Of a stretch of DNA of 64,000 nucleotides, positions 1 through 12,660 are shown piece after piece. How positions within the stretch are numbered: position 1 is the stretch's first letter; the number at the start of each line of letters is the position of its first letter. Location of the stretch: contig NC_045130.1 of the NCBI RefSeq assembly GCF_007655135.1, positions 7,378,001 to 7,442,000 of the forward strand. Reading direction: 5' to 3'. The notes below the pieces were generated by a model. The model was not told where the DNA came from and searched no databases. It worked only from the letters and a program-made list of their open reading frames with translations. Made by a program: the position numbers and the translations under genes. The stretch is from Punica granatum (lineage: Eukaryota > Streptophyta > Magnoliopsida > Myrtales > Lythraceae).

Positions 1-3000
1 ATATATTGTGTTACTTCGAATTCCAATGTATTCTCCAAAAATGTATATCGGACTAAATGTTTTATGATTTGATTCATTTAAATGAAACATATAGGATTTC
101 ATTTCAAAAGGATACAAATTTCTAGGACAATCACAGTAATTATCTCCTCCATTTTTATACACGATTGCAACGTCTGCATTTCGGTTGCCTTCCTCTCCAA
201 TACAATGACTTTCAAAATACCATAATATTTCTGACAAAATATTTGCAAACCGCGAAAGATGGTACGTATCAGTGACTAGCTAACAATGTGCGGTACCTTT
301 AACTAGCTAGTTCATGCCAAGAGTTATCGAAATTAATTGGCACAAATCAGCACATTCGATAAAGATGACCCGAAGTTGGCCCGAAGGGCTAGCTCTAAAT
401 TTCATGAAAGAGTTTGAAGTTACCCAACTAGATGTAATCATCTAACAAATGGGATCACAAGCTGAGAAAAGGTATCTAATATATATATTAGCACATTCAT
501 GAATGAGTTTGAATTAGCTACCCAGTTATAGATGTACAGATTCATGAATGTGTTTGCTTTTATTATAATCTAAAATTATTTAATATTTCACAGAAAAAAT
601 TAAACAAATAAGATAAAAATATAGGTGATTTAGTCGTGGCAAGAGAAAGGAGTAGAGATGCTGATCGACTAAAATGGTTGACCCAGGGATGGCACTGGGA
701 AGGGTTTGGGACGGGTATATCCATCCTATACCCATACCCATTAAGAAAAGTCTATCGTAAATCATTCCCAAACCCGTTAAGATTTTAAAAGAAAATTCCC
801 AAACTCGTCCCACTAATTTAACGAAAATCCATTGGGAACCCATTTTCCACCCATTAATAAGTTTGCGAGAAAAGCTTATATGAAGTTATTATAATATCTT
901 ATTTATAGAAAATGGTTTGATATAATAAAAAGTATTCAAATACAGAATATAAATTCTAGACAAATAATTATATGAAAGAAAATAAACCACAACACTCATA
1001 AATTTATAACATGTTCGAGAAAAACGAACCGCAAAACTTATAAATTCATAATATGTTCAAAAATAATAAACCACAGTACTTTCAAGTTCATAACACTAAA
1101 CAAGTGTTCCAACTACTAGAAATTTGAATTATAATAAAGGGAAATAAAAGAAAATAATAAATGTTATCTTGTAAATATGACTAATATGAAGGGTAATTTG
1201 ATAAATTTATACTTAACGGGTTTGGGACAAATTTTGAGGTAAAATCCTAAATCCTTCTCAAACCCTGCATGATTTTGACTTTAAATTCTTAAATCATTCC
1301 TATGACCCAATGGATAAAATCCATTAAGCACCTATCAGAATTTAAGACCAGGTATTTTTGCTATCCTAAGTTGACTTCTTAATTTTGGAGTCCTATCCTA
1401 TCCTAGTTAGTAAGGAGCCGAATTCTTGTCTTACCTTCACTAATTAACTAATTTTTCAATCTGCCGGCCTAATCCCAGGACCCATACAAAGGATATTTAT
1501 TTAAAAATATTTTATTACAGAAAAAAAATGTTTTTTTTTAAAGTCAGAATAAAGACTCGTCTAATCCTATTAATTCGGGTAGAGTTGAAAAACGTCAATT
1601 TTCGTATCATTATATTATATTTAAAGACACTAAATTTATTTAAAACAACTGTAAATTTTCCGCTATATCTTTCGAATGCGTAGCATGTCATTTTGCTTGT
1701 TATGCTAATTATATTATACCTCGCATCGTTTAAATAACTTGATAATCATTTAAGGTTTACAATACAATATAGGACATATTCTAACATGCGAAAATACTTA
1801 TGAGTTATTAATATTAATTCATGTAAACTTCAAAATTCTAGTTCATTCAACTTAAATGCTATATTTATTTATACTTAGTGCAGAATCCTAGCGATGTTAG
1901 AAATGTATAACTTGTAATTTGACCTACATTATTTATGTTGCATTGGGCTTTATATTATTTTAATAACTTCATACTAATATCAATTATGAAAAAATATATT
2001 AAAATATATGAAATAATTTACGTAGTATTCTTTTGGTCTGCAACTGCCTGAAATTCAAAAAACACAATGGGCCCTAATCCAAATTTGAGTCGAGTGGGAA
2101 TTAGTATAGTAATTTTTGTTGAGAAGAAAATCAAGAAATATATTGTAAGGCATACTTGTTAGTTGGAATATTTGGGTAAATTTAAAAACTATATTACGAG
2201 TACATAATAAAATATGATTATCAAAATGTTCAAATCATAATATAATTAAAACTATTTACTATATAAATATGAAATATTATTTCTGAATTGTCCTGGAAGA
2301 TATGTAAAAATTAGAAATGAAAATCAGAATGACAATGAGGAGAAAGTAAAAATATATAATAAAAATAACAATAACAATAGCAATAATAAAAAAAATTAAA
2401 AAGACGAATTCGAAAAGAACAAGAGGAAAAAGAAAAGGGCGTCCATCGATCATGTGCATCACCATAGCTTGACAGACAATGAAAAAGACATGCGAACATA
2501 TATGATGTAGGATCATTATACCCGGTCAACGTAGTTTTGCCGATTACAATAACAGCCCATTTCTATTAAAATATCTCAACCACGCGGTTACTTAAACTGA
2601 CAAACAAATAGATTAACATGCAATATATGAAGTTTCTGGTTACATGTACCACTGCTAAATATAATCCATATGTTTCATATGCTGACATATATAACCCCGT
2701 AGTTTTTTAGATTAATTCAGCGCTAAATGGATTCCGATGGCATCATCAGATTAATAATGATAGAATCTTTATATATATATGTAAAGAGGGAGAGAGAGTC
2801 CTTCCATAGTATATGCAGGTGATGACTATTGGAAACCTTAAAACTCCAAAAGGTTTGTTTTTTTTTTTCCTTTCAGTTATAAAAGAGATCTAAAATAATG
2901 ATAGATGGGATAGTGGAAATGTAAAGGTATGGAAAAATTTCAATAATGAGGATTGAATTTTATATCTTACAATTTCACATCGACAACAATGTCACTGCAC

Positions 3001-3558
3001 CAAATCCCTATCTTAGAGGATGACTCCTTTAATAACATAGAAAATGTAACAAAAAGGAAATAAATTGTAAATGGTCCGACCTCACATTGATGTGATAATG
3101 AAAAACTACGAAGATTTCTTCAATGAAAAATAATTATGGCAAATTATATTCGAGCGAACTAGCACCAGTTTTCTTATTTTATGCAATGTAATTAGTGTTT
3201 TCTCAATTCATATGATAAGATAGGATTATCCAAGAATTTATCAAGAAGAGGGAGAGAAGAAAATTAGTTTGATTATAATGAAGAGTAAAGTTTATAGATT
3301 TACTAATAAATTGAAAAAATAGTTGAAATAAATGGGCACAGAGCATAGACATTACCCAAAAAGAAAAGCAGTTAAATTAAATAGTAAAACCTTTTGAATA
3401 TGGTTGAGACCCAGTGCAATTGGATTAAATCCCCTTTGCTAAAGAGCAACCAACTTCAGTTTATAAATGGACATGGAAAGAAGTCAGAGAAGTGCCAACG
3501 AGGTGAAGCAGCTAGCTATGTATAATATGCCTTCAACTTGGCGATCAATGTCTCATGC
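1..3558. other. AT-rich intergenic flank, no supported gene
   Basis: No reading frame here resembles a known protein. The longest frames are low-complexity shadows, for example the purine-rich tract at 2277-2516. The only structure I can support is a perfect 16-bp inverted repeat (TCCCAAACCCGTTAAG at 766-781, its reverse complement at 1212-1227). It sits in a block rich in GGGTTTGGGA-like motifs from about 684 to 1330, so it may be a degenerate transposon remnant. Confidence 0.6.
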
Positions 3559-3978
3559 TGTGGGGATCAGAAAATTGACCCGACCTTCCAGCCCGACTAA
3601 TCATTCTGGGCCCACCTCGATATACCAAGTTGGTAACAATCCCTAAATGAAATATTTCTTGATTATTATCTCTCATATATCTTCAATATTTTTGATAAAA
3701 TATCTACATGATATTTCTGGGATATTCCATTTTATATTATGTGAATTAAATATCTCAAGAAGATTACAATATCTTGATAAATATCTTAAACAGCTCTATA
3801 AATACTCATTCAGATAACTCTAAAAACCCTAGATTCAATTCTTTATTTTTTCTGAGCAGTCTCTCATTTAAGCATTGAAGAGGAAAATCGGGATTCTCTC
3901 CCGTTATTCTCCTTTTTGTAATTCGTTTAGATCTCGTGACTTGCACATGATTAAGACTGAATTTTTTCGATCTTAACA
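3559..3978 (+). repeat. Left LTR
   Basis: This is the left copy of the direct repeat. It starts with TGTGGGGATCAG and ends with TTAACA. A TATAAATACTCA motif near 3796 could be the LTR promoter's TATA box, and the same motif recurs in the right copy. Confidence 0.75.
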
Positions 3979-4494
3979 TTGGCGATGTCTATGTGAAACA
4001 ACACGAAAGGTCATGATCCCTTCTAGTTACAGTGTGCTCAAGGATTTTGCTTGCATGGGGTTCCTACAATCATCAAAAGCTAAGTCTCAGCTCTCCATCT
4101 CACATCCCGATAATTCATCAGTCTACAAAGGGAATCTTGTTAAAATTGGTCAATTTCCCTTAGTTATTTCGTAGGACTACAGTCCTTCAAGACTTTTCCG
4201 TCGCAAATTCAATTTCAAAGAAGAAAACTTTTGTTTAATAATATATAAAATATTTAACTTTTCTAATTCGATAATTGGATGTTGATTATTTTAATCCTTG
4301 CATCTAGCCTCCAATCAGCACATAATTTTCACATCACAACATGGCCAAGGGAGCTGGCATCTCAACAAGAAGCGAAGCAAACCTCAACCTGGGAGGCTGT
4401 AGAATTCTTGCACCAATAGCAGCGGTCATCGCGACGAAGCCGTGAACAATGAGTCGGGGGGCTACAACACTCTGCAGCGCGTTCCGGATGGCAA

Positions 4495-4920
4495 TATAGA
4501 GCAGAGCCTTCTTCCTTCACAGAAGCAACAACGCTCAACAACAACGAGCAGAACCTTCCCTCGCGGAAGCAAAAGCGCTTGACAACCAAGAGTAGAGTCT
4601 TCCATCGCGAAAGCAAAAACGTCCAATAACCTAGGACGAAGCCTTCCTTCGTGGAAGCAACAACGATCGATAACCAAGAATGGAGCCTTCCTTTGTGGAT
4701 GCGACAATACCCAACAACCAACGGTGGAGTTTTCTTTTGCAGAACTAAGCCAATGATGGAAAACTCTCTCGTAACGAGGTCATCACTGATATCGCGATAT
4801 TTAAAAACCCTCTCATAACGAGGGCATCGCTCATAACGCGATGTTGAAAGACCTCCCATAATGAGGCCATTGCTCATAACATGATGAAAGACCTACTCGA
4901 AGTAAAGACTTCACTCATAG
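4495..4920 (+). repeat. Degenerate tandem repeats inside the LTR element
   Basis: From about 4495 to 4740 a unit of roughly 55-60 bp recurs, recognisable by CCTTCCTTCG/C-GGAAGCAACAACG variants. From about 4765 to 4920 a second unit of roughly 45-50 bp recurs (CTCTCATAACGAGGGCATCGCTCATAACGC variants). The minus-strand frame 4362-4877 is open through both arrays and would encode a repetitive peptide, but it matches no retroelement protein that I recognise. Confidence 0.65.
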
Positions 4921-5012
4921 CGTAGATGAAGACTTCTCATTAAAGGACATTGCTTATATCACGATCTTGATCTACTCCCGCGACCTCTCAAGCTCACGAG
5001 AGTGGGAACTTA

Positions 5013-5437
5013 TGTCAGGGACCAGAAACTTGGCCTGACTTGCCGGCCCGACTCATCATTCTGGGCCCACCTCGATACACCAAATTAGTAACAATCCTAG
5101 AGGAAATATTCCCTTCATTATTATCTCTCACATATCTTCAATATTTTTGATAAAATATCTACATTATATTTCTATGGGATATTCCATTATATATTATGTG
5201 CAATTAAATATCTCAAGCAAACTACAATATCCTAATACATATCTCAAACAATCTTTATAAATACTCATCCATGTACTTCTAAAATCCTAGATTCAATTCT
5301 TTACTCTTTCTGAGCAGTCTCTTATTTAAGCATTGGAAAAGGAAATTGGGGTTTCCTTCCGTTCTTCTCCTTTTTGCAAGTCGCTCGAATCTTGTAGCCT
5401 GCACGTGATCGAGACTGAAATTTTTCCGAACTCAACG
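5013..5437 (+). repeat. Right LTR
   Basis: This is the right copy of the direct repeat. It starts with TGTCAGGGACCAG and ends near CTCAACG. It has several small indels and many substitutions relative to the left copy, which implies an old insertion. Confidence 0.75.
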
Positions 5438-5486
5438 CTTGGGATGAGAAAACGTTTTGTCAATGTGACTGTATACATATCAAAAA

Positions 5487-5645
5487 AGGATCGTAGCACA
5501 ATAACGCACGCTCTCGCCAGGCAATCAAAATATTTTATGTTCGATACCCAGTGAGATTATGCGTACCCTTTTATTAGCTATTAGGGATTTATTACATTGT
5601 ACTAAGCCTATGAGTCTTTCTTATAACTAAAATCGTGACTATGTA
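5487..5645 (+). mobile_element. SINE-like element, dispersed family member
   Basis: A tRNA-like head (GATCGTAGCACAATAACG, box A-like; TTCGATACCCAG, box B-like) is followed by the body motif TTTTATTAGCTATTAG, a TACATTGTACTAAGCC motif and a tail reading TCTTTCTTATAACTAAAA. The same order of motifs recurs at 20965-21105 (plus), 34885-35045 (minus) and, more degenerate, at 57795-57930 (minus). That makes this a dispersed SINE-type family rather than a unique sequence. Ends are approximate. Confidence 0.6.
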
Positions 5646-7540
5646 CATGCTTCAATGCTTGGCCTGAATTCAAAAACCTTCTCACTACTGTTAATTGATT
5701 TAAATGGTTCGATATCTCTATTTTTTAAATAAAATTTTAAGGATGAGTTTTCTGAATAAAAATAAGAAATTATTTTCTCTCTTAATAAGTTACCCGATTC
5801 AAACCTGTGTTAGTGGCTACCATTAAACTTTGTGGATACCTGCAGGTGGTGGACGCCTAAAAAAATCAAAATCTTTACTTAAAAAAAAAAAAAGACAAGA
5901 AGAAGAAGAAGAAAGTCATGAGTTGATTGAATGAGGAGTGAGGACTTTCATTTCAAATTAATGGACCCCTTTGCCGCATACTATTCAACTCTAAACAGTA
6001 GAGTATCCAAATACATTACAAAGATTTGGTGAAAGAAGGATATCGTTTTTTATTCATTCTTGGGTCACAAGTATGCCCTTAGGCAATATTAACGAACAAA
6101 TATCCTACCGATGAGCTCTTGATTTTAGGTTGATTGTAAGGTTTTGTTCACCTGTACTAAGGCCTTTCTATTAATTCAAAGGGAAGGGTTTATGTGCCCT
6201 TACTGGGGACTGTAAGGGAAAATTAATTAAGGGAGCTAACTATAAAGAAAGTCCAAGGGCCGGGAAGCTCCTAATAATTTTATGATCAAGATGAAAAATG
6301 CGCCGACAGATCGTTCAATTAGTAACCTAGGCAACGGAGCAGTTTACATAAATGGAGCCACATCTGTTGATCGTAGGTTACACAAGTAAAAGACCATTAG
6401 TGGTCGGAGATCCTTCGACCAAATTTTCTATTGTTGCTTGCTTCTATATATTTGGTAAGAACCACAGTGTGGGAATTGAGAATGTCATGCGAATATACAT
6501 ATGTGCGTGTGTGGGTATTATTCTGGATTACTTAATTTGATCTGTATTCTTATATAAATTGGCTGGCTCCCTTAGTTCAAGATTAGCTTAAAGTTAAAGC
6601 CGAGGCCACACCATGGCAATACCAGCTAGAGGAAGCATCAAGCGCAGCATCATGGCCAGTTGCTTCCACAAGGTGAGACCCATGCTGGAAAAGATTGCCC
6701 ACATTCTTCGATTTGGCCATGAAAATCGATAGCCAGGTAGTGTCTGTGTTTGCTCGAGTTTTTATGAATGGCCGGTGGAAAATTTTTGACAATTTATGTA
6801 TATGGGTTTTTTTTTTCGTTTATATATGAATGTACATCGACCTGGCCGGAGACCATGTGTAAACAAAAATAAAAAGTACATTGAATTATAATATATCTTG
6901 TATCATATAAGATAATGTCTATATTATGGTCGAATGCAAGTAATACTTCATGCCAAAGCACACTGCAAAAGATCAATTTCAAGCTAGCTTGCCAATCCCG
7001 CAACAGTTAAGTTGCACATAACTTACGCCACCGTGCTGCCATATGATAAAATCCATATTGAAAAACAAAAAATCCATGTAGCTACATATATATGATTGCT
7101 GATATCCCGATAAATATCGAATATTGTGCATGGAAAAAATTAAACATCTGTATTCTAAAATATGATCCAAATGATTTTGGTGTGTTTTACACTCCTTCGG
7201 CTCAAAGATTCAAATACACACACAGACATATATGTACGGAAGTACAAAGTGAAGGAAGCAAACTAAAGGGAGTTTGGGCAAAAGGACTTTGGCCACTTTC
7301 GGGAGGGAAACTGCATGCATGAAGCTGACACGAAGGTTCCTCTTCCCATCCCCTCCTCTCTTTGGAACGATCCCCTATTATTTCTTCAGCTTGGCATTTA
7401 AGTTAACCTTTCAAATCTTCCCCCCTCCCTCTCACACACGCAGAGACACGATTCTTTCGCCATGTTCTCTTACCAAACTCGCCAACGGGAGCACAAAGTT
7501 TCCATCTCGATTAATTACTGGTGCTGGAACGTCGTTGAGA

Positions 7541-7783
7541 TGATGATAGCTGGAGAGGTCCGGACATCAGAAGAAGACTCAGGCTCGTCGTCTCATCAAA
7601 GGACTGCAGCAATAAGGCGTGCGATGAATGATCATAAGTGCAAGACGAGGATCCCGCCTGTAAGAGGAGGAGTGAAGCGCAGAATATTTGCTCTTCTATA
7701 TAAACACACTCTTCGCCAACTTTTCACATCCTCAGCTGCTCTTCTTGCATGCAAACCTAATACTCCATCTAAAAATAATTGAT
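7541..7783 (+). CDS. Doubtful small basic ORF
   Basis: Starting at the first of two adjacent ATGs, this frame encodes about 80 residues beginning MMIAGEVRTSEED. It has a Ser/Glu-rich N-terminal third and a basic stretch containing PPVRGGVKRRIFALLYKH. The frame is open further upstream to an ATG at 7462. The stretch is richer in GC than its surroundings and follows a pyrimidine-rich, CACACA-containing leader at about 7335-7445 that looks like a plant 5' UTR. I do not recognise the family and see no signal peptide or membrane segment. It could be a real small protein or chance. Confidence 0.3.
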
Positions 7784-7984
7784 AATTAATAATTAATATT
7801 CATATTTTCGTTACGCATGAAATGCAAATGGTCTGTGTCGAAGTATCATAGTTGCGTCACGAGTTAGAATCACTACACTCTGCCGTGGTATCATATGTCT
7901 GGCCAAGGTCTTACTTATGGATTAATATATACGTAAAAGAATGTGTCATAAAATGCATGTCCCTTTTTTTCAGTATGTACTCGG

Positions 7985-8135
7985 ATATCTAAAAGCTCAA
8001 TAGGTCATGACTAATTCAGTCGGGAGATCGAACATTAAAGGTTATTCTCCCTCTCAACAAGTGCGCTTCTTAAGGTTCGAACTTGTGTTCTCTTTCTTAC
8101 GGGGTGAGTTGTTTACCACTCAACCAATACTTTTA
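7985..8135 (-). mobile_element. SINE-like tRNA-derived repeat
   Basis: Read on the minus strand, TTGGTTGAGTGGTAAACAAC resembles a pol III box A and CAAGTTCGAACCTTAAG resembles box B, at a spacing typical of tRNA-derived SINEs. It would not fold into a full tRNA. I could not define a poly(A) tail or target-site duplication, so the ends are approximate. Confidence 0.45.
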
Positions 8136-8313
8136 TCGGTCCATGCATGTCATAAATATGTTAATAAAATAATTATAGCCCAAATGTGGGAGCATGCGAT
8201 TATATGTATCATTATCTCTTTACAGCAGATCAATCTCCATGCATAGAGCACATATATAATGTGTATTTACACGTATATATAAGCCTTTGCCTATCATAGC
8301 AGAGTTATCTATG

Positions 8314-8353
8314 CTGTACGTACGTACGTACGTATGTATGTATGTATGTATAA
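8314..8353. repeat. TACG/TATG microsatellite
   Basis: About four TACG units run directly into about five TATG units. This is the pattern expected when CpG decay or substitution splits one tetranucleotide array into two variants. Confidence 0.85.
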
Positions 8354-9446
8354 GTTTCTCGGTTATATTTAATTACCAAAGCTGGTGAAAATACCCCCAA
8401 AAGAAATTTACCCGGTACCTAGTCGTGCATGGGGTGATCAATGTCCGCATGTATATATATGTGCACGCGCTCCTGAAATCCATTATAGATAATCATAATC
8501 ATATATATACGTAATTATTCGATTGAGTGACATGCTTTTTGTTTCTAGAACCATGAATCTCCTTAAAAAAAATGAAATTACTCTTTCGATATTCCAGGTT
8601 CTTTTTCTTTTTTATGGCCACTGACATAATTCGAAGTAGTTGAATAATAATGAAGGCGCAACAATTGACTGTTAAAACATAAGTGTCGTCATTTTAATTA
8701 TGTGTATATATATATATATATACACATGCATGTGCGTGGAAGTTCCTAATATAATCTTGTGGTCATCATCAAACCAAATCCAGGCCAAACTGAACCTGAG
8801 CGGAAGTTGTATAGACTGAAGTCAGTTTACGGTCTCGCCAAACATGATTTCATATTGGTTAGTGGGTCAATATCTAATTATACATATCTCTGATTAAATA
8901 TCATTTCCGAAGGCCCAGTCGGGCCCTTTTTGAAAATTTGGCCCAAGAGGTCAAAACAGGGACTGAAATTTGCTCTCTTTTCTTTTTTCTTTTTTTTTTA
9001 ATAAGTAAAATGATGAATGAATAGCAATAATGGCGACCTTACCGCATCCTCTGTACAATGTTCAGATTATCGTGTTAAACCTAATATGGTTCACGAAAAG
9101 TCAGTATTTCCCAAACTCAGGCGTAGAGGAGGTGAACAAAATTTGCTAGAGGAAAAGGCTTGCAACAGCTAGAGGAGGTGAACAAAATTTGCTCTTATTA
9201 GTTATGACCACCAATATTGGACATCTAATAACAATAATAAGGAAAAATGTTAATATTTTATACACGATAAAATAGTCAAACATGAGCGGGGAAAGAATCT
9301 CCACAACAACCCTCTAATCATATAGACAGACTCGCGTCCAGATATCCCTCTAAAAATTTATTCAAATTTCAACACACCATATAAAACTCGGACGGGATCG
9401 TAATATCAACAGCCAAAACCCTGACCAGACGATGCACGAGAACCAA

Positions 9447-12400
9447 TCAGAAGGACCGATTGGGCTTAGATGAGGAGGAAGACGGCGATGATGACTTGGC
9501 CTTGGCGAAATCCAAGAGATCCTTGAAGAGGGCGTCCTCCTGTTTTGTGGGCTTGGTCTGAGCAGAGGAGTTGAGGCTGAGGCCCTGGGCCTGGTTCACT
9601 AGGCTATCGTAGGAGGAGCCTGAGCCACTGCTCGAATGGGAGCTTCCCTGATGTTGCTTTTCGAAGTACTGCTGCCTCTGGTTGTGCCGTGAAGGAGGGG
9701 GCGGAATAGCCTGGGCACCAGTTGAGGGCTCCCAAGAGGAAGCAGCCGGTCGAGGCTCATCATAAACAGGCTGGCCCGATAAGATGGGCTGTGGGGACGA
9801 AGAGGGCTTCATCATCGAGGTCAATGGAGGAGATGCGGAGGTTGGGTTCGAGTGGTTGGGGACTGAGAATGGGGCAGAGCTTGAGTGAGGGGATTCGGTG
9901 GATCTGTAGAGGTCACCGCTGAGATAGTCAACCACACCCGAATCAGAAGAGGTGGTCCTCTTCGACAGGGGAGAAAAATTCGGTGGGGGAGGAGGAGGCA
10001 GGATTGGCTCTTCGTCCCAATGTCGTTCGGCCTTGGAATTTGATGGCTTCCGGCTCATCCCATTGTCTCTTGATGATGACCTGAAAAAATGAGGAGGTCA
10101 CCTAACTTATTATATAATTCCAAATTGTGCATAGGATCCTCAAGAATCTCAGTCCCGACCCTTAACTGCACGGGGCAACACCAAGCCCACGACGACAGAA
10201 GATCTGTTTAACTCAGGAAAGAAGGGGAAGGATAAGAGAAGTTTACCTGTGAGATAGCTGTGAGAATTCTTCTTCAGACTCATCATCTTCATGGCTAACA
10301 TTCACAAATGGCATTGGCATGCTCGAAGTCTCAGTCCTGGCTCCAACACCAGTGTTAGGAGCTCCTCGGGCAATCTCATCATGGCGATTAAGTACTCTCT
10401 GTAAACTGTCATTCAGTGCCAGCCCCTGACAGAGAAGCTCCTCATCTCTGGCAAAGGAAAATGCAATTTCAGTAAGAATCTGCAGTCGTTTCTAAATGAA
10501 GAAACCTTAGGGACAGTTTTTGTAAATAATCTTACACAGTATTGTTCACAAGAAGCATGACACGCTTCTGGTAAGAACGGCACTGATCAACAAGGTCTAC
10601 AATAATTTCGTCCTTCAGAGCCTGCCATAACAATCGGAATTGGTAGAGTAATCAAAGATAAGAGAATAAAATACATGCAAATTGGACAGCAACTTGATTG
10701 GTTTTTCAAGATACATACGTAGTCTTGGCTCATGGATGAAATAAACATTTACATCATACTAGAAACAAAAGTGGGAAGCCATTACCTCAGGTTTTCTTGA
10801 ATCCAACGCCCCAAGCATCTCCATCAGAACATCTGCCAGACCCTCAGCATTCTTTATCTCTGGCAAGCTGAACATAAAGCAAAACATGTCTTGATTCAAA
10901 GTGGATCTAATTTAATAATTTCCACTGTTGAATTAAACCTTGTCATGCCTGCCTTTACTGTTTCTAGTCGAAATTCGTTTTGAACTGGTAGCATTAGAGG
11001 CTGATGTTCTGTAAGAAAAGGTACCTAAGACCCGAAGCATCAGGCTGGAGAGAGGCCTGAATAGCAACATCATCTTCAAATGCTGACACCGAAGGATGTT
11101 GAACTGTAGTTACTGGCTGGGTCTGTGGGGGAGTGAAAATTGGCACACTGTTCTCTTCACGCGGCGGAAACTCAACCCCAGCAGCCTAATTAAAACAACC
11201 ATATCACGTGATCAAGCCTCCTCAAAAACTGAATGTCAATAAAACTGAGAAAACTGTAATAAGCAATAACTATCCGAACGCAAATTGCAAAGTTAGCACA
11301 ATAAATCTTACTATAGAGATGCCATGAGTCCTATATAATCAGGAGAAGATGCAATTCTCAGTATTAAATAGCAATGCTAGAAAAATATAATGGATTCTGA
11401 AATGGATGAGAACTAGGGACGGAGAGAAACTAGTCTCTTTGTGCAAAATATAAAGGAAAGAGCGATCACCGTTAATTCGTTATATGCACTGAAGTACTGG
11501 GGAAATCTACCATCAGGTCCCCCCAAGGCTTCTTGCCATGTGTCTATCAGGATCAATATCTTCTCCCTGACATTTAGCTCAGGCTGCAAATTTAAAAGTT
11601 AAAGGGGAAAAATGGTGGTCAGAATAGTGCTTTTGAACCAGAATTAACATCAAGAAGAGGAGGATAAAGTCCTTATCAAGGCACCTTCTTCTTCACAATT
11701 TTGACCATTTCATGCAATATATTGCGTTCGACTATCTGCTGAAAGACATTCTCGCCACAATTTTTGCTTAGCGTCTCCAGTAACTACATTGTAATTACAT
11801 CCAGACACTCTTGTCAGATATGGAAGTTAAAAAGAATAAACATCAACAGACAGGAAGACAAAGAGAGACTGACAAAAAGGGCAAGAAGCTGGATCTTAGC
11901 ATTTTTACTGGTGAGGCGCTTTTTGAGTATCTTCAGAGCATCCTTTGCTTGCCTGTGAAAATTGCAGAGCCAACTAGAGGTAATCAATGTATATCCAAGA
12001 CAACAAATGTTAAGATATAAACATAGAGATATAAGGACAGAAGCACGACAAAGCTTCAAGTAATTAGCAGTACCTCCAGAACTAAATTTAAACATATAAA
12101 ATATAATTCAAGGCCTCAATATTGAGATTCATTTTTTTTTTTAGGTTGAAGTATTTTCTCAATGGACAAATTGATGCAGAATAAAAATGCACTTGCTTTA
12201 TGACGTTCCAGACGAGCATGTCAACATCACTATGCCCTGGAAACTGTTAACTCATACTGTGATCAACAGAATTTCCAAGGGATTGTTGGATCTAAAATCA
12301 TCTACAAGTGATCCCATATAGAGGTAAAATGTCATTAAGCCATGCAATGATCGTGCGATATTAGAAAGTACAGATATCCCTCAATGGCACAACTAGAAAG

Positions 12401-12630
12401 AGACACACTTGACATCATAGAGTGGAAGGAGAGACTGCTCTCAGCTCATTGTCCCATTTGAGTTCTAATATCAGCGAACAGCCATAAAATAAAAACCTTG
12501 GTGAAAGAAACTGAGTGTACCTCGGATCAGTGTTAATGATATCGCAGACTTCAATATTTAAAGCCCAGTCAGGACCAGTCAACTTCTCGCTCATGGCCCT
12601 CTCCGCACAGGCTGCCGCAGTATTAGCCAT
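9447..12630 (-). CDS. TOM1-like (TOL) VHS-GAT protein
   Basis: Nine coding exons on the minus strand: 12521-12630, 11874-11952, 11685-11783, 11470-11583, 11025-11185, 10786-10867, 10536-10621, 10247-10447, 9447-10080. All introns are GT-AG, the phases agree, and the joined frame encodes 521 residues. Residues about 1-135 form a VHS domain ([15 protein letters not shown] near the start; [34 protein letters not shown]). Residues about 180-270 form a GAT domain ([27 protein letters not shown]). The C-terminal 200 residues are disordered and rich in Ser, Pro and Gln. In plants, TOL proteins act as ubiquitin-binding gatekeepers that pass ubiquitinated plasma-membrane cargo, such as PIN auxin carriers, to ESCRT. 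Length and domain order fit TOL3/TOL4/TOL5 better than the 670-residue TOL6/TOL9. The start is the ATG directly preceding the VHS domain. Confidence 0.93.
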
Positions 12631-12660
12631 GACTCTCTGGCGACTTATGGTTCCTACTCC

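Larger units (their letters stand above)
3559..5437 (+). mobile_element. Non-autonomous LTR retrotransposon
   Basis: Two direct repeats of about 420 bp (3559-3978 and 5013-5437) flank roughly 1.03 kb that encodes no gag, protease, reverse transcriptase or integrase. The repeats share long stretches such as TCATTCTGGGCCCACCTCGA and AATATTTTTGATAAAATATC, and I estimate about 85% identity by eye. Directly after the left repeat comes TTGGCGATGTCTATG, which resembles the primer-binding junction of plant Ty3/gypsy-type elements (TTGGCGCCGTCTGTG). A purine-rich run (GAGAGTGGGAA) lies just before the right repeat. The interior is built of degenerate tandem repeats. No clean target-site duplication is visible, so the exact ends may be off by a few bases. 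The element is too long for a classic TRIM and fits a small LARD-like, non-autonomous element. Plus orientation is inferred from the primer-binding and polypurine positions. Confidence 0.8.
5646..9446. other. Intergenic region, mostly unassigned
   Basis: Apart from the short ORF at 7541-7783, the SINE-like block at 7985-8135 and the TACG/TATG microsatellite listed separately, I see no supported gene. A 23-bp sequence (AGAGGAGGTGAACAAAATTT plus GCT) is present twice at 9125-9147 and 9171-9193. The last 150 bases or so before 9447 are probably the 3' UTR of the minus-strand TOL gene. Confidence 0.5.

Noticed and set aside
2277..2529. Overlapping minus-strand frames of 72-79 codons
   Set aside because: They come from a purine-rich low-complexity tract and encode Phe/Ile/Tyr-rich peptides typical of such DNA.
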